Source: Planctellipticum sp942493135
GTDB lineage: Bacteria; Planctomycetota; Planctomycetia; Planctomycetales; Planctomycetaceae
DNA length: 64,000 bases
Direction: 5' to 3'
NCBI GenBank assembly: GCA_942493135.1
Contig: OW818684.1
Span: forward strand, 6,696,001 to 6,760,000
Every line of letters starts with the position of its first letter. Within the stretch, counting starts at the first letter, position 1. Positions 7,749 to 16,795 of this stretch are shown piece by piece. Position numbers and translations under genes: made by a program. The notes beneath the pieces were generated by a model. That model was not told where the DNA came from. It made no database searches and worked only from the letters and a program-made list of their open reading frames with translations.

Positions 7749-8555
7749 TCAGGGGGCCGCAGTCGCTTCGGAAGAACCTGACGCCCCCTTGTCCCGCAGA
7801 CTCGTCGGCGCCTGCAGCACGCCGACTCCCAGTCGGCCATCCGTCTTCCACGGGTCGCCGCCGCCGTTCTTGCCCGACAGTTCGGGCTGAAAACCGTCGA
7901 TCCAGGACTCGTCGGCGAGGGCGCCGGCCGCTTTCAGGTCCGCGAGGAACTTGTCCCGTTCGGCGTCGACGTCGGGGGCGATGTGGTGGGTGATTTCGCC
8001 GGTCGTGTGGCTGAGCCCGACGCGCTGATCGAATGTCGCGGCGCCGAACCAGAGGGGCCGCCCGTCGGCGTCGACCTGCGGAGAGCGCCAGAACCGGACG
8101 TGATGCCGTCGGCGGGGATCGTCGCCGAAGGGTTGCTCGAAGGCGAAGTCTTCCTTGCGGCCAAACAGATACAGGCTGCTGACCGGCGCGTCGGTGTACT
8201 CGCGGCGGAGGACCGTATCCGCAGCGATCCGCAGCGAAGTCTTCAGCGTCAGCGGGTCGGCGGGGAACCAGCCGGCCGCGAGAATTCCCCGATGAAGCTC
8301 GACTTCGGTCCCGATCAGTCCGAGATTCACCGGATCGCCGGGAATGCCGCTGGTGGTGTGCGTTCGGGTCGGGGCGTTCGTCAGGGCAGGGTGCCGGCGC
8401 ATGGCGACGCGCCAGCCGAGAGGCAGAATGATGTAGGCGACGACCGCCCAGACGACGAGCACGACCAGGCCGACTCGCGAAACGCCCTCAAACGACAGCC
8501 AGCCGGCAACTCGATCGGGGGCGGCCGCGGCTGCATCGGACAATGGATCGGACAT
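7749..8555 (-). CDS. LssY C-terminal domain membrane protein
   Basis: 268 residues from ATG at 8555. The N-terminus is acidic/Ala-rich, followed by one strong membrane segment (VGLVVLVVWAVVAYIILPLG). The rest matches the LssY C-terminal family: SGIPGDPVNLGLIGTEVELH, AGWFPADPLTLKTSLRIAAD, the FGRKEDFAFEQPFG segment, then RRRHHVRFW and THHIAPDVDAERD. The biochemical role of this domain is unknown; it is known from the Legionella type I secretion locus (LssY) and from many membrane-associated phosphatase-like proteins. The gene is divergent from the HlyIII-like gene (222-base gap) and is probably chromosomal backbone at the right border of the island. Confidence 0.82.
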   Translation of the reverse strand: MSDPLSDAAAAAPDRVAGWLSFEGVSRVGLVVLVVWAVVAYIILPLGWRVAMRRHPALTNAPTRTHTTSGIPGDPVNLGLIGTEVELHRGILAAGWFPADPLTLKTSLRIAADTVLRREYTDAPVSSLYLFGRKEDFAFEQPFGDDPRRRHHVRFWRSPQVDADGRPLWFGAATFDQRVGLSHTTGEITHHIAPDVDAERDKFLADLKAAGALADESWIDGFQPELSGKNGGGDPWKTDGRLGVGVLQAPTSLRDKGASGSSEATAAP

Positions 8556-8777
8556 GACGAATCCCAGCGGGTCGAGCGGCGCTCCGGATGGCGGTGCGCC
8601 CGCTGGCGGAAAGGATAACGTGCCGCGGAGTGCAGGACGACTGACGGACTCGGCGAGGGGCTCCCTCCATCGAGAATGCCGGCGTTTCGTCATCGCTGGC
8701 GACAATCCAGGCCGCGTGTCAAACTCGACGAAAGTACCGGGCAACCATTCCGCCTTCGACCGAGCGACTCGATTCCA

Positions 8778-9419
8778 ATGACCAGCGCCGAGCGCCCCGA
8801 CGACGAACTGGCCAACGTGATCACGCACGGGGCGGCGTTCCTGCTGAGCATTCCGGCCGCCGTCTACCTGCTCTGGCTCGTGGCGGACCGTTCGCCGGCC
8901 ATCCGCGCCGCCTGCGACATCTACGCCGCGACGCTGCTGCTCACCTTCGGCAGTTCGACGCTGTCGCACGCCTTTCACGACATCGAGCGCCGCAAGTGGT
9001 TCCGGACGCTCGATCAGGCCAGCATTTTCCTGCTGATGGCGGGAACATACACGCCGTTTGGCGTCGCCCTGCTGAACCACGGCTGGTGGCAGTTGCTGCA
9101 GGTGGTCATGTGGCTGTGCGCCGCGGCGGGCGTCGCGCGCTGCCTGCAGGTCCGCGATCTGTCGGGGCCGGACAAGTCCGCCTTCGGCGTGATGGGCTGC
9201 CTGCCGGTTGCAGGGTTCGGCGAGATGGCCCGCCAGGCCCCTCCCGGCCTGCTGCCGTGGCTCTACGTCGGAGGCGCCTGTTTCGGCGTCGGAGCGATCT
9301 TTCTGGCGCTCAGCGCCCGCGTGCGGTATGCCCACGCCATCTGGCACCTGCTGGTAATCGCCGGGTGTGCCAGTCAATACCGGGCGATCGTGCTGGCGGT
9401 GGGACCTGCCTCCCACTGA
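8778..9419 (+). CDS. Hemolysin III / PAQR-family integral membrane protein
   Basis: 213 residues with about seven membrane helices. Signatures are DDELANVITHGAAFLLSI at the N-terminus, STLSHAFHDIERRKWFRTLD followed by QASIFLLMAGTYTPFGV, and HAIWHLLVIAGCASQY near the end. Conserved His and Asp residues of PAQR proteins, thought to bind zinc, are present. Family members have been linked to pore formation or to membrane-lipid homeostasis; the bacterial role is unsettled. The start at 8778 begins the family-like sequence; the open frame extends upstream without family similarity. Confidence 0.88.
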   Translation: MTSAERPDDELANVITHGAAFLLSIPAAVYLLWLVADRSPAIRAACDIYAATLLLTFGSSTLSHAFHDIERRKWFRTLDQASIFLLMAGTYTPFGVALLNHGWWQLLQVVMWLCAAAGVARCLQVRDLSGPDKSAFGVMGCLPVAGFGEMARQAPPGLLPWLYVGGACFGVGAIFLALSARVRYAHAIWHLLVIAGCASQYRAIVLAVGPASH

Positions 9420-9537
9420 TTGGCGTGCGGCAGGTCAGCGGGATATCGTGTCTCAATCCCTTGCGCCGCGCCCGTCTGTTGGCGACGCCATTCCCGTCAG
9501 GTCATTGGCGATTCCCATCAAAAAAAAATCGTCCCTC

Positions 9538-10599
9538 ATGCCGCGACTTCGAATCGTCATCCTGCTGATGCTGGGCGTCGGTGCGTTTGGCCTGTCGTAT
9601 GGGCTGACGCGATTGGCCGGTTCGCGCCAGGAAACCGCATCTGCTTCGGAGAGCATGGTCTGGATTCCCCCCGGCGAGTTCTGGATGGGAACCGACGCCA
9701 AGGACGCGTGGAAGGACGAAAAGCCCGCACATCGCGTCCGCGTGGACGGGTTCTGGATCGATGCAACCGAGGTCACCAACGCGCAGTTCCGGAAGTTCGT
9801 CGACGCGACTCAGTACCTGACCACCGCGGAACGCGCGCCGACCGCCGAAGAAATTCTCGCGCAATCGCCGCCGGGAACTCCCGCTCCTCCGTCGGAACTG
9901 CTGGTTCCCGGTTCGCTGGTCTTCACGCCGCCCGCGCACCCCGTGCCGCTGGACGATGTCTCGCAATGGTGGACCTGGACTCCCGGCGCGAACTGGCGAC
10001 ATCCCGAGGGACCGGACAGCGACCTCGCCGATCTCGAAAATCACCCGGTCGTCCACATTTCCTGGGACGACGCAGTCGCCTACGCGAAGTGGGCGGGCAA
10101 ACGCCTGCCGACGGAAGCCGAGTGGGAATACGCCGCCCGCGGCGGCCTCGACCGCGCTCCCTACATCTGGGGCAATGATCCCCCCGACGATGCACGCCCC
10201 CTGGCCAATCTCTGGACGGGCACGTTTCCGAATCGCAACACGGCTGCCGATGGATTTGTACGCACGGCGCCGGTGAAATCGTTTCCTCCGAACGGATACG
10301 GGCTGTACGATATGGCGGGTAATGTCTGGGAGTGGTGCGCCGACTGGTACGACCGTGATCTCTACACACGACGTTCACAGGCCGAATTGACCCTCTCTCC
10401 CGTCGGCCCCGAGACCAGTCACGACGCCTCACGTCCCTTCATGACGCAGCGCAGTCAGCGCGGCGGTTCGTTTCTCTGTAACGACAGTTATTGTTCCCGT
10501 TACCGTCCCAGCGCCCGGCACGGTTGCACCCCCGATACCGGCATGTCGCACGTCGGTTTTCGGTGTGTGAAGTCGCCCGATCGTGCCGGGGAGCCGTAA
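9538..10599 (+). CDS. Formylglycine-generating enzyme (sulfatase-modifying factor family)
   Basis: 353 residues with an N-terminal signal anchor (RIVILLMLGVGAFGLSYGL), then the FGE-sulfatase fold: MVWIPPGEFWMGTDAKDAW, DATEVTNAQFRKFVDAT, HPVVHISWDDAVAYAKWAGK, RLPTEAEWEYAARGG and GNVWEWCADWY. The two active-site cysteines of true FGEs are kept (SFLCNDSYCSRYRPSARHG), and the NxGFRC-like end reads SHVGFRC. Family knowledge: the enzyme uses oxygen and copper to oxidise a cysteine of the sulfatase to formylglycine. Two sulfatases with a cysteine at that position follow directly, so this is the likely activator. No strong ribosome site is seen at the ATG. Confidence 0.9.
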   Translation: MPRLRIVILLMLGVGAFGLSYGLTRLAGSRQETASASESMVWIPPGEFWMGTDAKDAWKDEKPAHRVRVDGFWIDATEVTNAQFRKFVDATQYLTTAERAPTAEEILAQSPPGTPAPPSELLVPGSLVFTPPAHPVPLDDVSQWWTWTPGANWRHPEGPDSDLADLENHPVVHISWDDAVAYAKWAGKRLPTEAEWEYAARGGLDRAPYIWGNDPPDDARPLANLWTGTFPNRNTAADGFVRTAPVKSFPPNGYGLYDMAGNVWEWCADWYDRDLYTRRSQAELTLSPVGPETSHDASRPFMTQRSQRGGSFLCNDSYCSRYRPSARHGCTPDTGMSHVGFRCVKSPDRAGEP

Positions 10600-10656
10600 G
10601 TCTCCAGGTCATCTCGACGAGGCCCCTTCCATTCTTCACTTCAAGGAAACTGAGAG

Positions 10657-12465
10657 ATGTTCAAAGGCTCGTTTCTGTCCGCGATCGCCATGATCGCCGC
10701 CGGCGGCCTCCTGGGCTTTGCCGCCGCTTCGGTCGAGTTCCGCACCGCGGTTCAGGCCGCCACATTCGGGACGGCGGCCGAGTCAGTACCGGCTGTCGAC
10801 CTGAGTCTGGAGTCCGCGGCGCCCTGCGGTGGGACCGGTCAATCCTGTTGCTCGAACGCACTCGATCGCAGCGTCCAGGTCGCACTGGCGGGCCACAACG
10901 AACTGGCGCTGGCTTCGCTGGCGCAATCCGGCAAGCCGCCGAATATCGTCGTCATCATGGGCGACGACATCGGCGTCTGGAACATTGGCGCCTATCATCG
11001 GGGCATGATGGCCGGACGGACGCCGAATCTCGACAAGCTCGCAAAGGAAGGCATGCTTTTCACGGACTACTACGCCGAGGCGAGTTGCACGGCGGGCCGG
11101 GCGGCTTTCATCACCGGCGAACTGCCGATCCGGACAGGCATGACCACCGTCGGCCAGGCCGGGGCCAAAGTCGGCTTGCCCGCCGAAGCTTGCACAATCG
11201 CCACGGCGCTCAAGGAATTGGGCTATGCAACGGGGCAATTCGGTAAGAACCACCTTGGCGACTTGAATGAGTTTCTGCCTACCGTCCACGGTTTCGACGA
11301 GTTCTTCGGTTACCTGTATCACCTCGACGCGATGGAAGATCCCGCCCACCCGAACTATCCGCAGGAGCTGCTGGACAAGGTTGGCCCGCGGAACATGATC
11401 CATAGCTGGTCCACGAACACTGATGACACCACGGTCATGCCTCGCTGGGGCAAGGTGGGCAAGCAGAAGATCGAAGACGCCGGCACGCTGTATCCGAAAC
11501 GGATGGAGACCGTGGACGACGAGATCCGCGACCTGGCCCTGAAGTTCGTAGAGAAGGCCAAGGCCGACAACAAGCCGTTCTTCCTCTGGCTGAATCCGAC
11601 GCGCATGCACGTCGTGACGCACCTGTCTCCAAAATACCAGGCGCTGCGCAACTCGAAGAACGGGTGGTCCCTGCAGGAAGCCGGCATGGCCCAGCTCGAC
11701 GACGACGTCGGAATGGTCATGCAGAAACTCAAAGATCTGGGCCTGGACGAGAACACAATCGTTCTGTTCACAACGGACAACGGCACCGAGACGTTCACCT
11801 GGCCGGACGGGGGCAATACGCCGTTCCGCGGGCAGAAAGGGACGATCTACGAAGGGGGCTTCCGGGCGCCGGCGATGATTCGCTGGCCCGGACACGTTCC
11901 CGCCGATACGGTCGCCAACGGGATCATCTCCGGCCTCGACTGGTTCCCGACGTTCCTCGCCGCCGCCGGTAATCCGAATATCAAGGAGGAGCTGTTGAAG
12001 GGGAAGAAGATCGGCGACCGGACCTACAAGAACCATCTCGACAGTTACAATCAGATGGACTTGATCACGGGCAAAGGCCCCTCGGCCCGCCACGAGGTCT
12101 TCTACTTCGGCGAGAGCACGCTCGGAGCGGTACGCATCGACGACTACAAGTATCGCTTCATCGAACAGCCCAACGGCTGGCTCGGTGGCAAGGTCCACGT
12201 GGACGCTCCGTCGATTACCAACCTGCGCCTGGATCCGTTCGAACGACTGGGCACGCCTGCGAATGGAACTCTGGATGGCGCGCAGGGCTTCTTCAACGAG
12301 TGGTTCCTGTACGAATTCTGGCGATTTGTCTTCGTGCAGGAGCAGGTGGCAAAGCTCGCGATGACCGCCATCGAGTATCCCCCGATGCAGAAGGGGGCCA
12401 GCTTTAATCTTGATGCTGTGAAGGCAAAGATCGAGGAAGCAATGCGGGCGCATAACGGGCAGTAG
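10657..12465 (+). CDS. Arylsulfatase (cysteine-type), exported
   Basis: 602 residues. A hydrophobic N-terminal segment (SAIAMIAAGGLLGFAAASV) acts as a signal peptide or anchor. The alkaline-phosphatase-like core begins at PPNIVVIMGDDIGVWNIG with the metal-binding Asp pair. The modification motif is Cys144-Thr-Ala-Gly-Arg (EASCTAGRAAF), followed by TALKELGYATGQFGKNHLGD, the metal/substrate element TTDNGTETFTWPDGGNTPF, and GGFRAPAMIRWPG. It hydrolyses sulfate esters once the Cys is converted to formylglycine. A conserved SCCSNALDR element stands between signal peptide and core. GGAAACTGAGAG precedes the start. Substrate unknown; probably a sulfated algal polysaccharide. Confidence 0.9.
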   Translation: MFKGSFLSAIAMIAAGGLLGFAAASVEFRTAVQAATFGTAAESVPAVDLSLESAAPCGGTGQSCCSNALDRSVQVALAGHNELALASLAQSGKPPNIVVIMGDDIGVWNIGAYHRGMMAGRTPNLDKLAKEGMLFTDYYAEASCTAGRAAFITGELPIRTGMTTVGQAGAKVGLPAEACTIATALKELGYATGQFGKNHLGDLNEFLPTVHGFDEFFGYLYHLDAMEDPAHPNYPQELLDKVGPRNMIHSWSTNTDDTTVMPRWGKVGKQKIEDAGTLYPKRMETVDDEIRDLALKFVEKAKADNKPFFLWLNPTRMHVVTHLSPKYQALRNSKNGWSLQEAGMAQLDDDVGMVMQKLKDLGLDENTIVLFTTDNGTETFTWPDGGNTPFRGQKGTIYEGGFRAPAMIRWPGHVPADTVANGIISGLDWFPTFLAAAGNPNIKEELLKGKKIGDRTYKNHLDSYNQMDLITGKGPSARHEVFYFGESTLGAVRIDDYKYRFIEQPNGWLGGKVHVDAPSITNLRLDPFERLGTPANGTLDGAQGFFNEWFLYEFWRFVFVQEQVAKLAMTAIEYPPMQKGASFNLDAVKAKIEEAMRAHNGQ

Positions 12466-12611
12466 CGGTCGCTTCCCGTCGGTGGCTCTTCGATCCGATT
12501 TGTTCTCGCGATCGGAAGGGCCATGCCGTGATTTCGATGGCCGGTCCCAATCGAAGCTCAGTCCAGAATTGTGTTCGGGCCGTTCAATCCCTTTTTCAGG
12601 AGACGCGCACA

Positions 12612-14411
12612 ATGCTCAAGCTTCGTCAGTCATCCACGTGGGTGACACTGCTGCTCGGCGGAGCCTTTGGCTTCGCCGCCGCCACGATGGATTTGCGACC
12701 GAGCGCCAGCGCGGCGGTCCGGTCGCCGGACGTCAAGCCGTCTCAGCCGGCGGGCGCTCGGATCGATCTGCTGGCGGAGCCGGCAACGCCCTCCGCAGAG
12801 AACTGCTGTTCGAAGGGTCTCAGCCGGACCGACCAGCTCGCCGTCGCCGCCCACAACGAACTGGTCGCCGCCTCGCTCGCCCAGTCCGGCAAGAAGCCGA
12901 ACATCTGCATCATCTGGGGCGACGACGTCGGCCAGTCCAACATCAGCGCCTACTCGATGGGGCTGATGGGCTACCGGACGCCGAATATCGACCGCGTGGC
13001 CAAAGAAGGGATGATCTTCACCGATTATTACGCCGAGCAGAGCTGCACCGCGGGCCGGGCTTCTTTCATTACCGGCCAGCACGGCATGCGGACCGGACTG
13101 ACGAAAGTCGGAATGCCGGGGGCCAAGGCGGGCATGCAGAAAGAAGACCCGACCATTGCCAACCTGCTCAAGGAGCACGGCTACGCCACCGCCCAGATCG
13201 GCAAGAACCACCTCGGTGATCGGAACGAGTACCTCCCAACGGTACATGGGTTCGACGAGTTCTACGGAAATCTGTACCACCTCAACGCCGAGGAAGAACC
13301 GGAACACGTGGACTACCCGAAGGATCCTGAGTTCCGCAAGAAGTTCGGCCCGCGCGGCGTCCTGGAATGCAAGGCCACCGACGTCGACGACCCGACCGTC
13401 GATCCGCGATTCGGCAAAGTCGGCGAGCAGACGATCAAGGACACCGGCCCGCTGACCCGCAAGCGGATGGAGACCATCGACGACGACATCGCGGAGCGTT
13501 CGGCCGAGTACATCAAGCGACAGGCTAAGGCGGAAAAGCCCTTCTTTCTGTGGGTGAATTTTACACACATGCACTTCCACACGCACGTCAAGCCGGAGAG
13601 CAAGGGGCAGGCCGGGCAGTGGATGAGCGAGTACAGCGACGTGATGATCGACCACGATAAGAACGTCGGCATGGTCCTGAAGGCGATCGACGATGCGGGC
13701 ATCGCAGACAACACCTTCGTCATGTACAGCACCGACAACGGCCCGCATATGAACACCTGGCCGGACGGGGCCATGACGCCGTTCCGCAACGAGAAGAATT
13801 CGAACTGGGAAGGGGCCTACCGCGTTCCGTGCATGGTGCGCTGGCCCGGCAAGATCAAACCGGGCACCGTGTCCAACCAGATCATCTCCCACAACGACTG
13901 GCTGCCGACGCTCCTGGCGATTGCCGGAGACTCCGAGATTACGCAGAAGTTGCTCAAGGGACACAAGATCGGGGAGATGAACTACAAAGTTCATCTCGAC
14001 GGGTACAATCTTGTTCCGTACCTGACGGGCGAGGCCGAGAAGGGGCCGCGGGACGCATTCATCTATTGCAACGACGACCAGCAGGTCACCGCGTTGCGGT
14101 ATAACAACTGGAAGCTGGTGTTCCTGGAACAGCGGACGCCCGGCACCTTGCGGGTGTGGGCCGAGCCGTTCGTGACGCTTCGCTTTCCGAAACTGTTTAA
14201 CTTGCGGACCGATCCCTACGAACGAGCGGACATCACGTCGAACACGTACTACGACTGGGTGCTCGAACGGGTTTACCTGTTCGTCCCGGCCCAGGCGTAC
14301 GTGGGCAAGTTCCTGGAGACGTTCAAGGACTACCCCCCGCGGCAGAAGGCCGACAGTTTTAACCTCGACGCCGTCATGGAAAAACTGAGGGAAGGCGGCG
14401 GCAGCCACTAG
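12612..14411 (+). CDS. Arylsulfatase paralogue (cysteine-type), exported
   Basis: 599 residues from ATG at 12612, chosen because CAGGAG lies 8-9 bases upstream and a signal-like segment follows (TWVTLLLGGAFGFAAATM). It has the same architecture as the preceding gene: NCCSKGLSR, KKPNICIIWGDDVGQSN, nucleophile Cys145 in EQSCTAGRASF, QIGKNHLGDRNEY, STDNGPHMNTWPDGAMTPF and a long C-terminal region ending FNLDAVMEKLREGGG, closely parallel to FNLDAVKAKIEEAMR of the first copy. The pair arose by tandem duplication. As in the first copy the residue two after the nucleophile is Ala rather than Pro. A GC-rich hairpin follows the stop. Confidence 0.9.
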   Translation: MLKLRQSSTWVTLLLGGAFGFAAATMDLRPSASAAVRSPDVKPSQPAGARIDLLAEPATPSAENCCSKGLSRTDQLAVAAHNELVAASLAQSGKKPNICIIWGDDVGQSNISAYSMGLMGYRTPNIDRVAKEGMIFTDYYAEQSCTAGRASFITGQHGMRTGLTKVGMPGAKAGMQKEDPTIANLLKEHGYATAQIGKNHLGDRNEYLPTVHGFDEFYGNLYHLNAEEEPEHVDYPKDPEFRKKFGPRGVLECKATDVDDPTVDPRFGKVGEQTIKDTGPLTRKRMETIDDDIAERSAEYIKRQAKAEKPFFLWVNFTHMHFHTHVKPESKGQAGQWMSEYSDVMIDHDKNVGMVLKAIDDAGIADNTFVMYSTDNGPHMNTWPDGAMTPFRNEKNSNWEGAYRVPCMVRWPGKIKPGTVSNQIISHNDWLPTLLAIAGDSEITQKLLKGHKIGEMNYKVHLDGYNLVPYLTGEAEKGPRDAFIYCNDDQQVTALRYNNWKLVFLEQRTPGTLRVWAEPFVTLRFPKLFNLRTDPYERADITSNTYYDWVLERVYLFVPAQAYVGKFLETFKDYPPRQKADSFNLDAVMEKLREGGGSH

Positions 14412-14427
14412 GCCCGTGTCATCCCCG

Positions 14428-14451
14428 CCGGCCGGGAGCCATCCCGGCCGG
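14428..14451 (+). terminator. GC-rich hairpin after the second sulfatase
   Basis: CCGGCCGGGA and TCCCGGCCGG form a perfect 10-bp stem with a four-base loop, 16 bases after the sulfatase stop. There is no T-run behind it (ACTTCTCTCTC), so it may end transcription weakly or act as a stability element. Confidence 0.45.
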
Positions 14452-14521
14452 CCACTTCTCTCTCGCATTCGCGATGCTCCGTTCGACCATCTGTCCTGAA
14501 ACCGGCTTGGAGTAAGTTCCA

Positions 14522-16162
14522 ATGAAATCGATCCGCCTTGCGCTGTTCGTCGCTGCATGCGTCATGTTGGCATTCAGCTTTGTGACGGCGCAGGACCATC
14601 GGAACGCGCCGGGCGTGACAGCAATAGACATTCTGCTCGCACCGGATCACGTGATGCTGGACCACGCCAGGCGGTCCAACGACCGCCTCCGCAGCAACTA
14701 TCCGGCAGGGTTTGCACTCGACGCCACTCACTCCCCGCACATCACTCTCCTCCAGCGATTCGTGCAGACCAGCGATCTGGACAAGGTTCACGCAGCAGTC
14801 GCAAAAGTGCTGCAGGACGAAAACCCGACCTCGTGGGAGCTGAAGGCGACGGGGTACTATGACGTCCCTGTCGAGAAACTGGGAGTCGCGGGAATCGTCA
14901 TTGAGCCGACGCCGGATCTGCTCCGCCTGCAACAGAAACTGATCCACGCCGTGGCCCCGTTCAATTCCGACAAGGGGGCGGCCGAGGCATTCGCGCTGAG
15001 ACCCGACGGCAAGACGATCTCGCAAGCGGAGCCGACGATCGACTACGTCTCGTCCTACGTTCCGAAGTACAGCGGCAGGAACTTTAACCCGCATGTGACC
15101 GTCGGACTCGGAGCGCGCGAGTTCGTCGACAAACTCGAGGCGGAGCAGTTCCAGCCGTTCACGTTCAATTCCCGCGCCGTCGCTGTCTACCAGTTGGGAG
15201 AGTTCGGGACCGCCCAGAAACTGCTGTGGACCTCGGCTCCGGCCGATCCTCTGCCGTCGTGGACCGACGGCATGGCCAGGCGGTCCATCATCGAGTTTGT
15301 TACGAAAGTCACGAAGCCCGGTTCCCCTGACTTCGTCCCCGAACGGGAGCGCATCGCCACGTTCGACAACGACGGCACTCTCTGGGCCGAACAGCCGATG
15401 TACTTTCAGCTTCTCTTCGCCCTCGACCGCGTCAAGGCCCTCGCCCCGCAGCACCCCGAGTGGAAGGAGCAGGAGCCGTTCGCCTCGCTCCTCAAAGGCG
15501 ATACGAAAGGCGCCCTCGCCGGCGGCGAAAAGGCGATCGTCGAAATCCTCATGGTCACCCACGCCGGCATGACGACCGAAGACTTCGAGCAGATCGTTCG
15601 CGAATGGATCGCCACGGCCAGACACCCGACGACCGGTCGCCCGTACACGGAGATGGTCTATCAGCCGATGCTGGAGTTGCTCGCCTACCTGCGGGCCAAC
15701 GGATTCAAGACGTTCATCGTCTCCGGCGGCGGGATCGAGTTCATGCGGGTTTTCGCCGAACAGGTCTACGGTGTCCCCCCGGAACAGGTCGTCGGCAGCA
15801 GCATCAAGACGAAATTCGAGCTGCGCGACGGCAAGCCGGTCCTGATCCGGCTTCCGGAAGTCGACTTCATCGACGACAAGGCCGGCAAGCCGGTCGGCAT
15901 CAACGCCCACATCGGCCGCCGTCCGATCGCGGCTTTCGGCAACTCTGACGGCGATCTGCAGATGCTGCAGTGGACCGCGGGCGGCCCCGGACCGCGGTTT
16001 TGCCTGTTCGTTCATCACACCGACGCCGAACGGGAATGGGCCTACGACCGGAAGTCTCACATCGGCCAGCTCGACAAGGGGCTCGACGAGGCCCGGACCC
16101 GGGGCTGGACCGTCGTCAACATGAAATCCGACTGGAACGTGATCTACCCGCCGCGGCGGTAG
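14522..16162 (+). CDS. Exported 2H phosphoesterase (2'-5' RNA ligase-like) fused to HAD-family phosphatase
   Basis: 546 residues with a clear signal peptide (LALFVAACVMLAFSFVTAQ). Residues ~33-240 form a LigT-like 2H domain with both His-x-Thr motifs, H73-I-T75 in THSPHITLLQRF and H191-V-T193 in NPHVTVGLG. Residues ~250-546 form a HAD phosphatase with the nucleophile motif TFDNDGTLW (Asp282, Asp284), motif II in FIVSGGG and the acidic motif GNSDGDLQML. Family knowledge: 2H enzymes open cyclic phosphates such as 2',3'- or 1'',2''-cyclic esters; HAD enzymes remove phosphomonoesters. The fusion could run both steps in order outside the cytoplasm. It is same-strand behind the sulfatases (110-base gap). 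Whether both domains are active is not known. Confidence 0.85.
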   Translation: MKSIRLALFVAACVMLAFSFVTAQDHRNAPGVTAIDILLAPDHVMLDHARRSNDRLRSNYPAGFALDATHSPHITLLQRFVQTSDLDKVHAAVAKVLQDENPTSWELKATGYYDVPVEKLGVAGIVIEPTPDLLRLQQKLIHAVAPFNSDKGAAEAFALRPDGKTISQAEPTIDYVSSYVPKYSGRNFNPHVTVGLGAREFVDKLEAEQFQPFTFNSRAVAVYQLGEFGTAQKLLWTSAPADPLPSWTDGMARRSIIEFVTKVTKPGSPDFVPERERIATFDNDGTLWAEQPMYFQLLFALDRVKALAPQHPEWKEQEPFASLLKGDTKGALAGGEKAIVEILMVTHAGMTTEDFEQIVREWIATARHPTTGRPYTEMVYQPMLELLAYLRANGFKTFIVSGGGIEFMRVFAEQVYGVPPEQVVGSSIKTKFELRDGKPVLIRLPEVDFIDDKAGKPVGINAHIGRRPIAAFGNSDGDLQMLQWTAGGPGPRFCLFVHHTDAEREWAYDRKSHIGQLDKGLDEARTRGWTVVNMKSDWNVIYPPRR

Positions 16163-16339
16163 TCGATGCGACGGAACGAAGAGCAGTTCGCGGCCGAATA
16201 GGCGCCCATGTCAGGGGATAATGGATCGGCCGCACCTCAATCGCGGGGTGGCATTGCGTTCAGAGGCGTAATTTGCTGCGAAACCTTCTCGCGCCGACGG
16301 GTGTTTAACTCCAGAGGTGGCGGCAGGCAGGAGTCCTCC

Positions 16340-16795
16340 ATGATTCCGTGTCGCCACGTACTCGGTGAGAATGACATGCGGGCCGTTTTTCAGCCTCTCC
16401 TGATCGTCATTGCGGTGGTGATCGCCGGTTTCGGTGCAGCGGAGGCGTGCCGACTGGCACTGGCAAGCGTCTCGGAGCTGCGGCCGGTGGTCGCGCGTTG
16501 TTGCGGAAGCTGCCATGTGATTCAATCCGTCGATACGGATCTGCCGTTCTGGTCCTGCCAGCAATGCCGGCAATACCACTGGCTGAACTCAGGCGGGATT
16601 CCGGTCGCGGACGGAATCCAAGGTCAACCGGTGAGGCCTGGCAGCGACGGGCCGATGGGAATCGATCTCCGCAAGGTCAGCCGCGAGCCAGCCGATTTGG
16701 CCGCGACCAGCGGATCCGTGCGAGGAGGAGATCGCCGCGGTAACCGTGCCTGGGACGCATCTCGCCGTCGGTCACCCAGGACTCGCGCGGGCTGA
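16340..16795 (+). CDS. Small putative membrane protein with CxxC pairs (uncertain)
   Basis: Possible 151-residue product. AGGAG stands six bases before ATG 16340. One membrane segment (LLIVIAVVIAGFGAA) is followed by two cysteine pairs, CCGSC and CQQC, spaced like a zinc ribbon. From about residue 110 the sequence turns Arg/Ser-rich and runs antisense over the last ~120 bases of the sialidase-like gene, which suggests the true end is lost through a frameshift or that only the first part is meaningful. No family recognised. Confidence 0.4.
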   Translation: MIPCRHVLGENDMRAVFQPLLIVIAVVIAGFGAAEACRLALASVSELRPVVARCCGSCHVIQSVDTDLPFWSCQQCRQYHWLNSGGIPVADGIQGQPVRPGSDGPMGIDLRKVSREPADLAATSGSVRGGDRRGNRAWDASRRRSPRTRAG

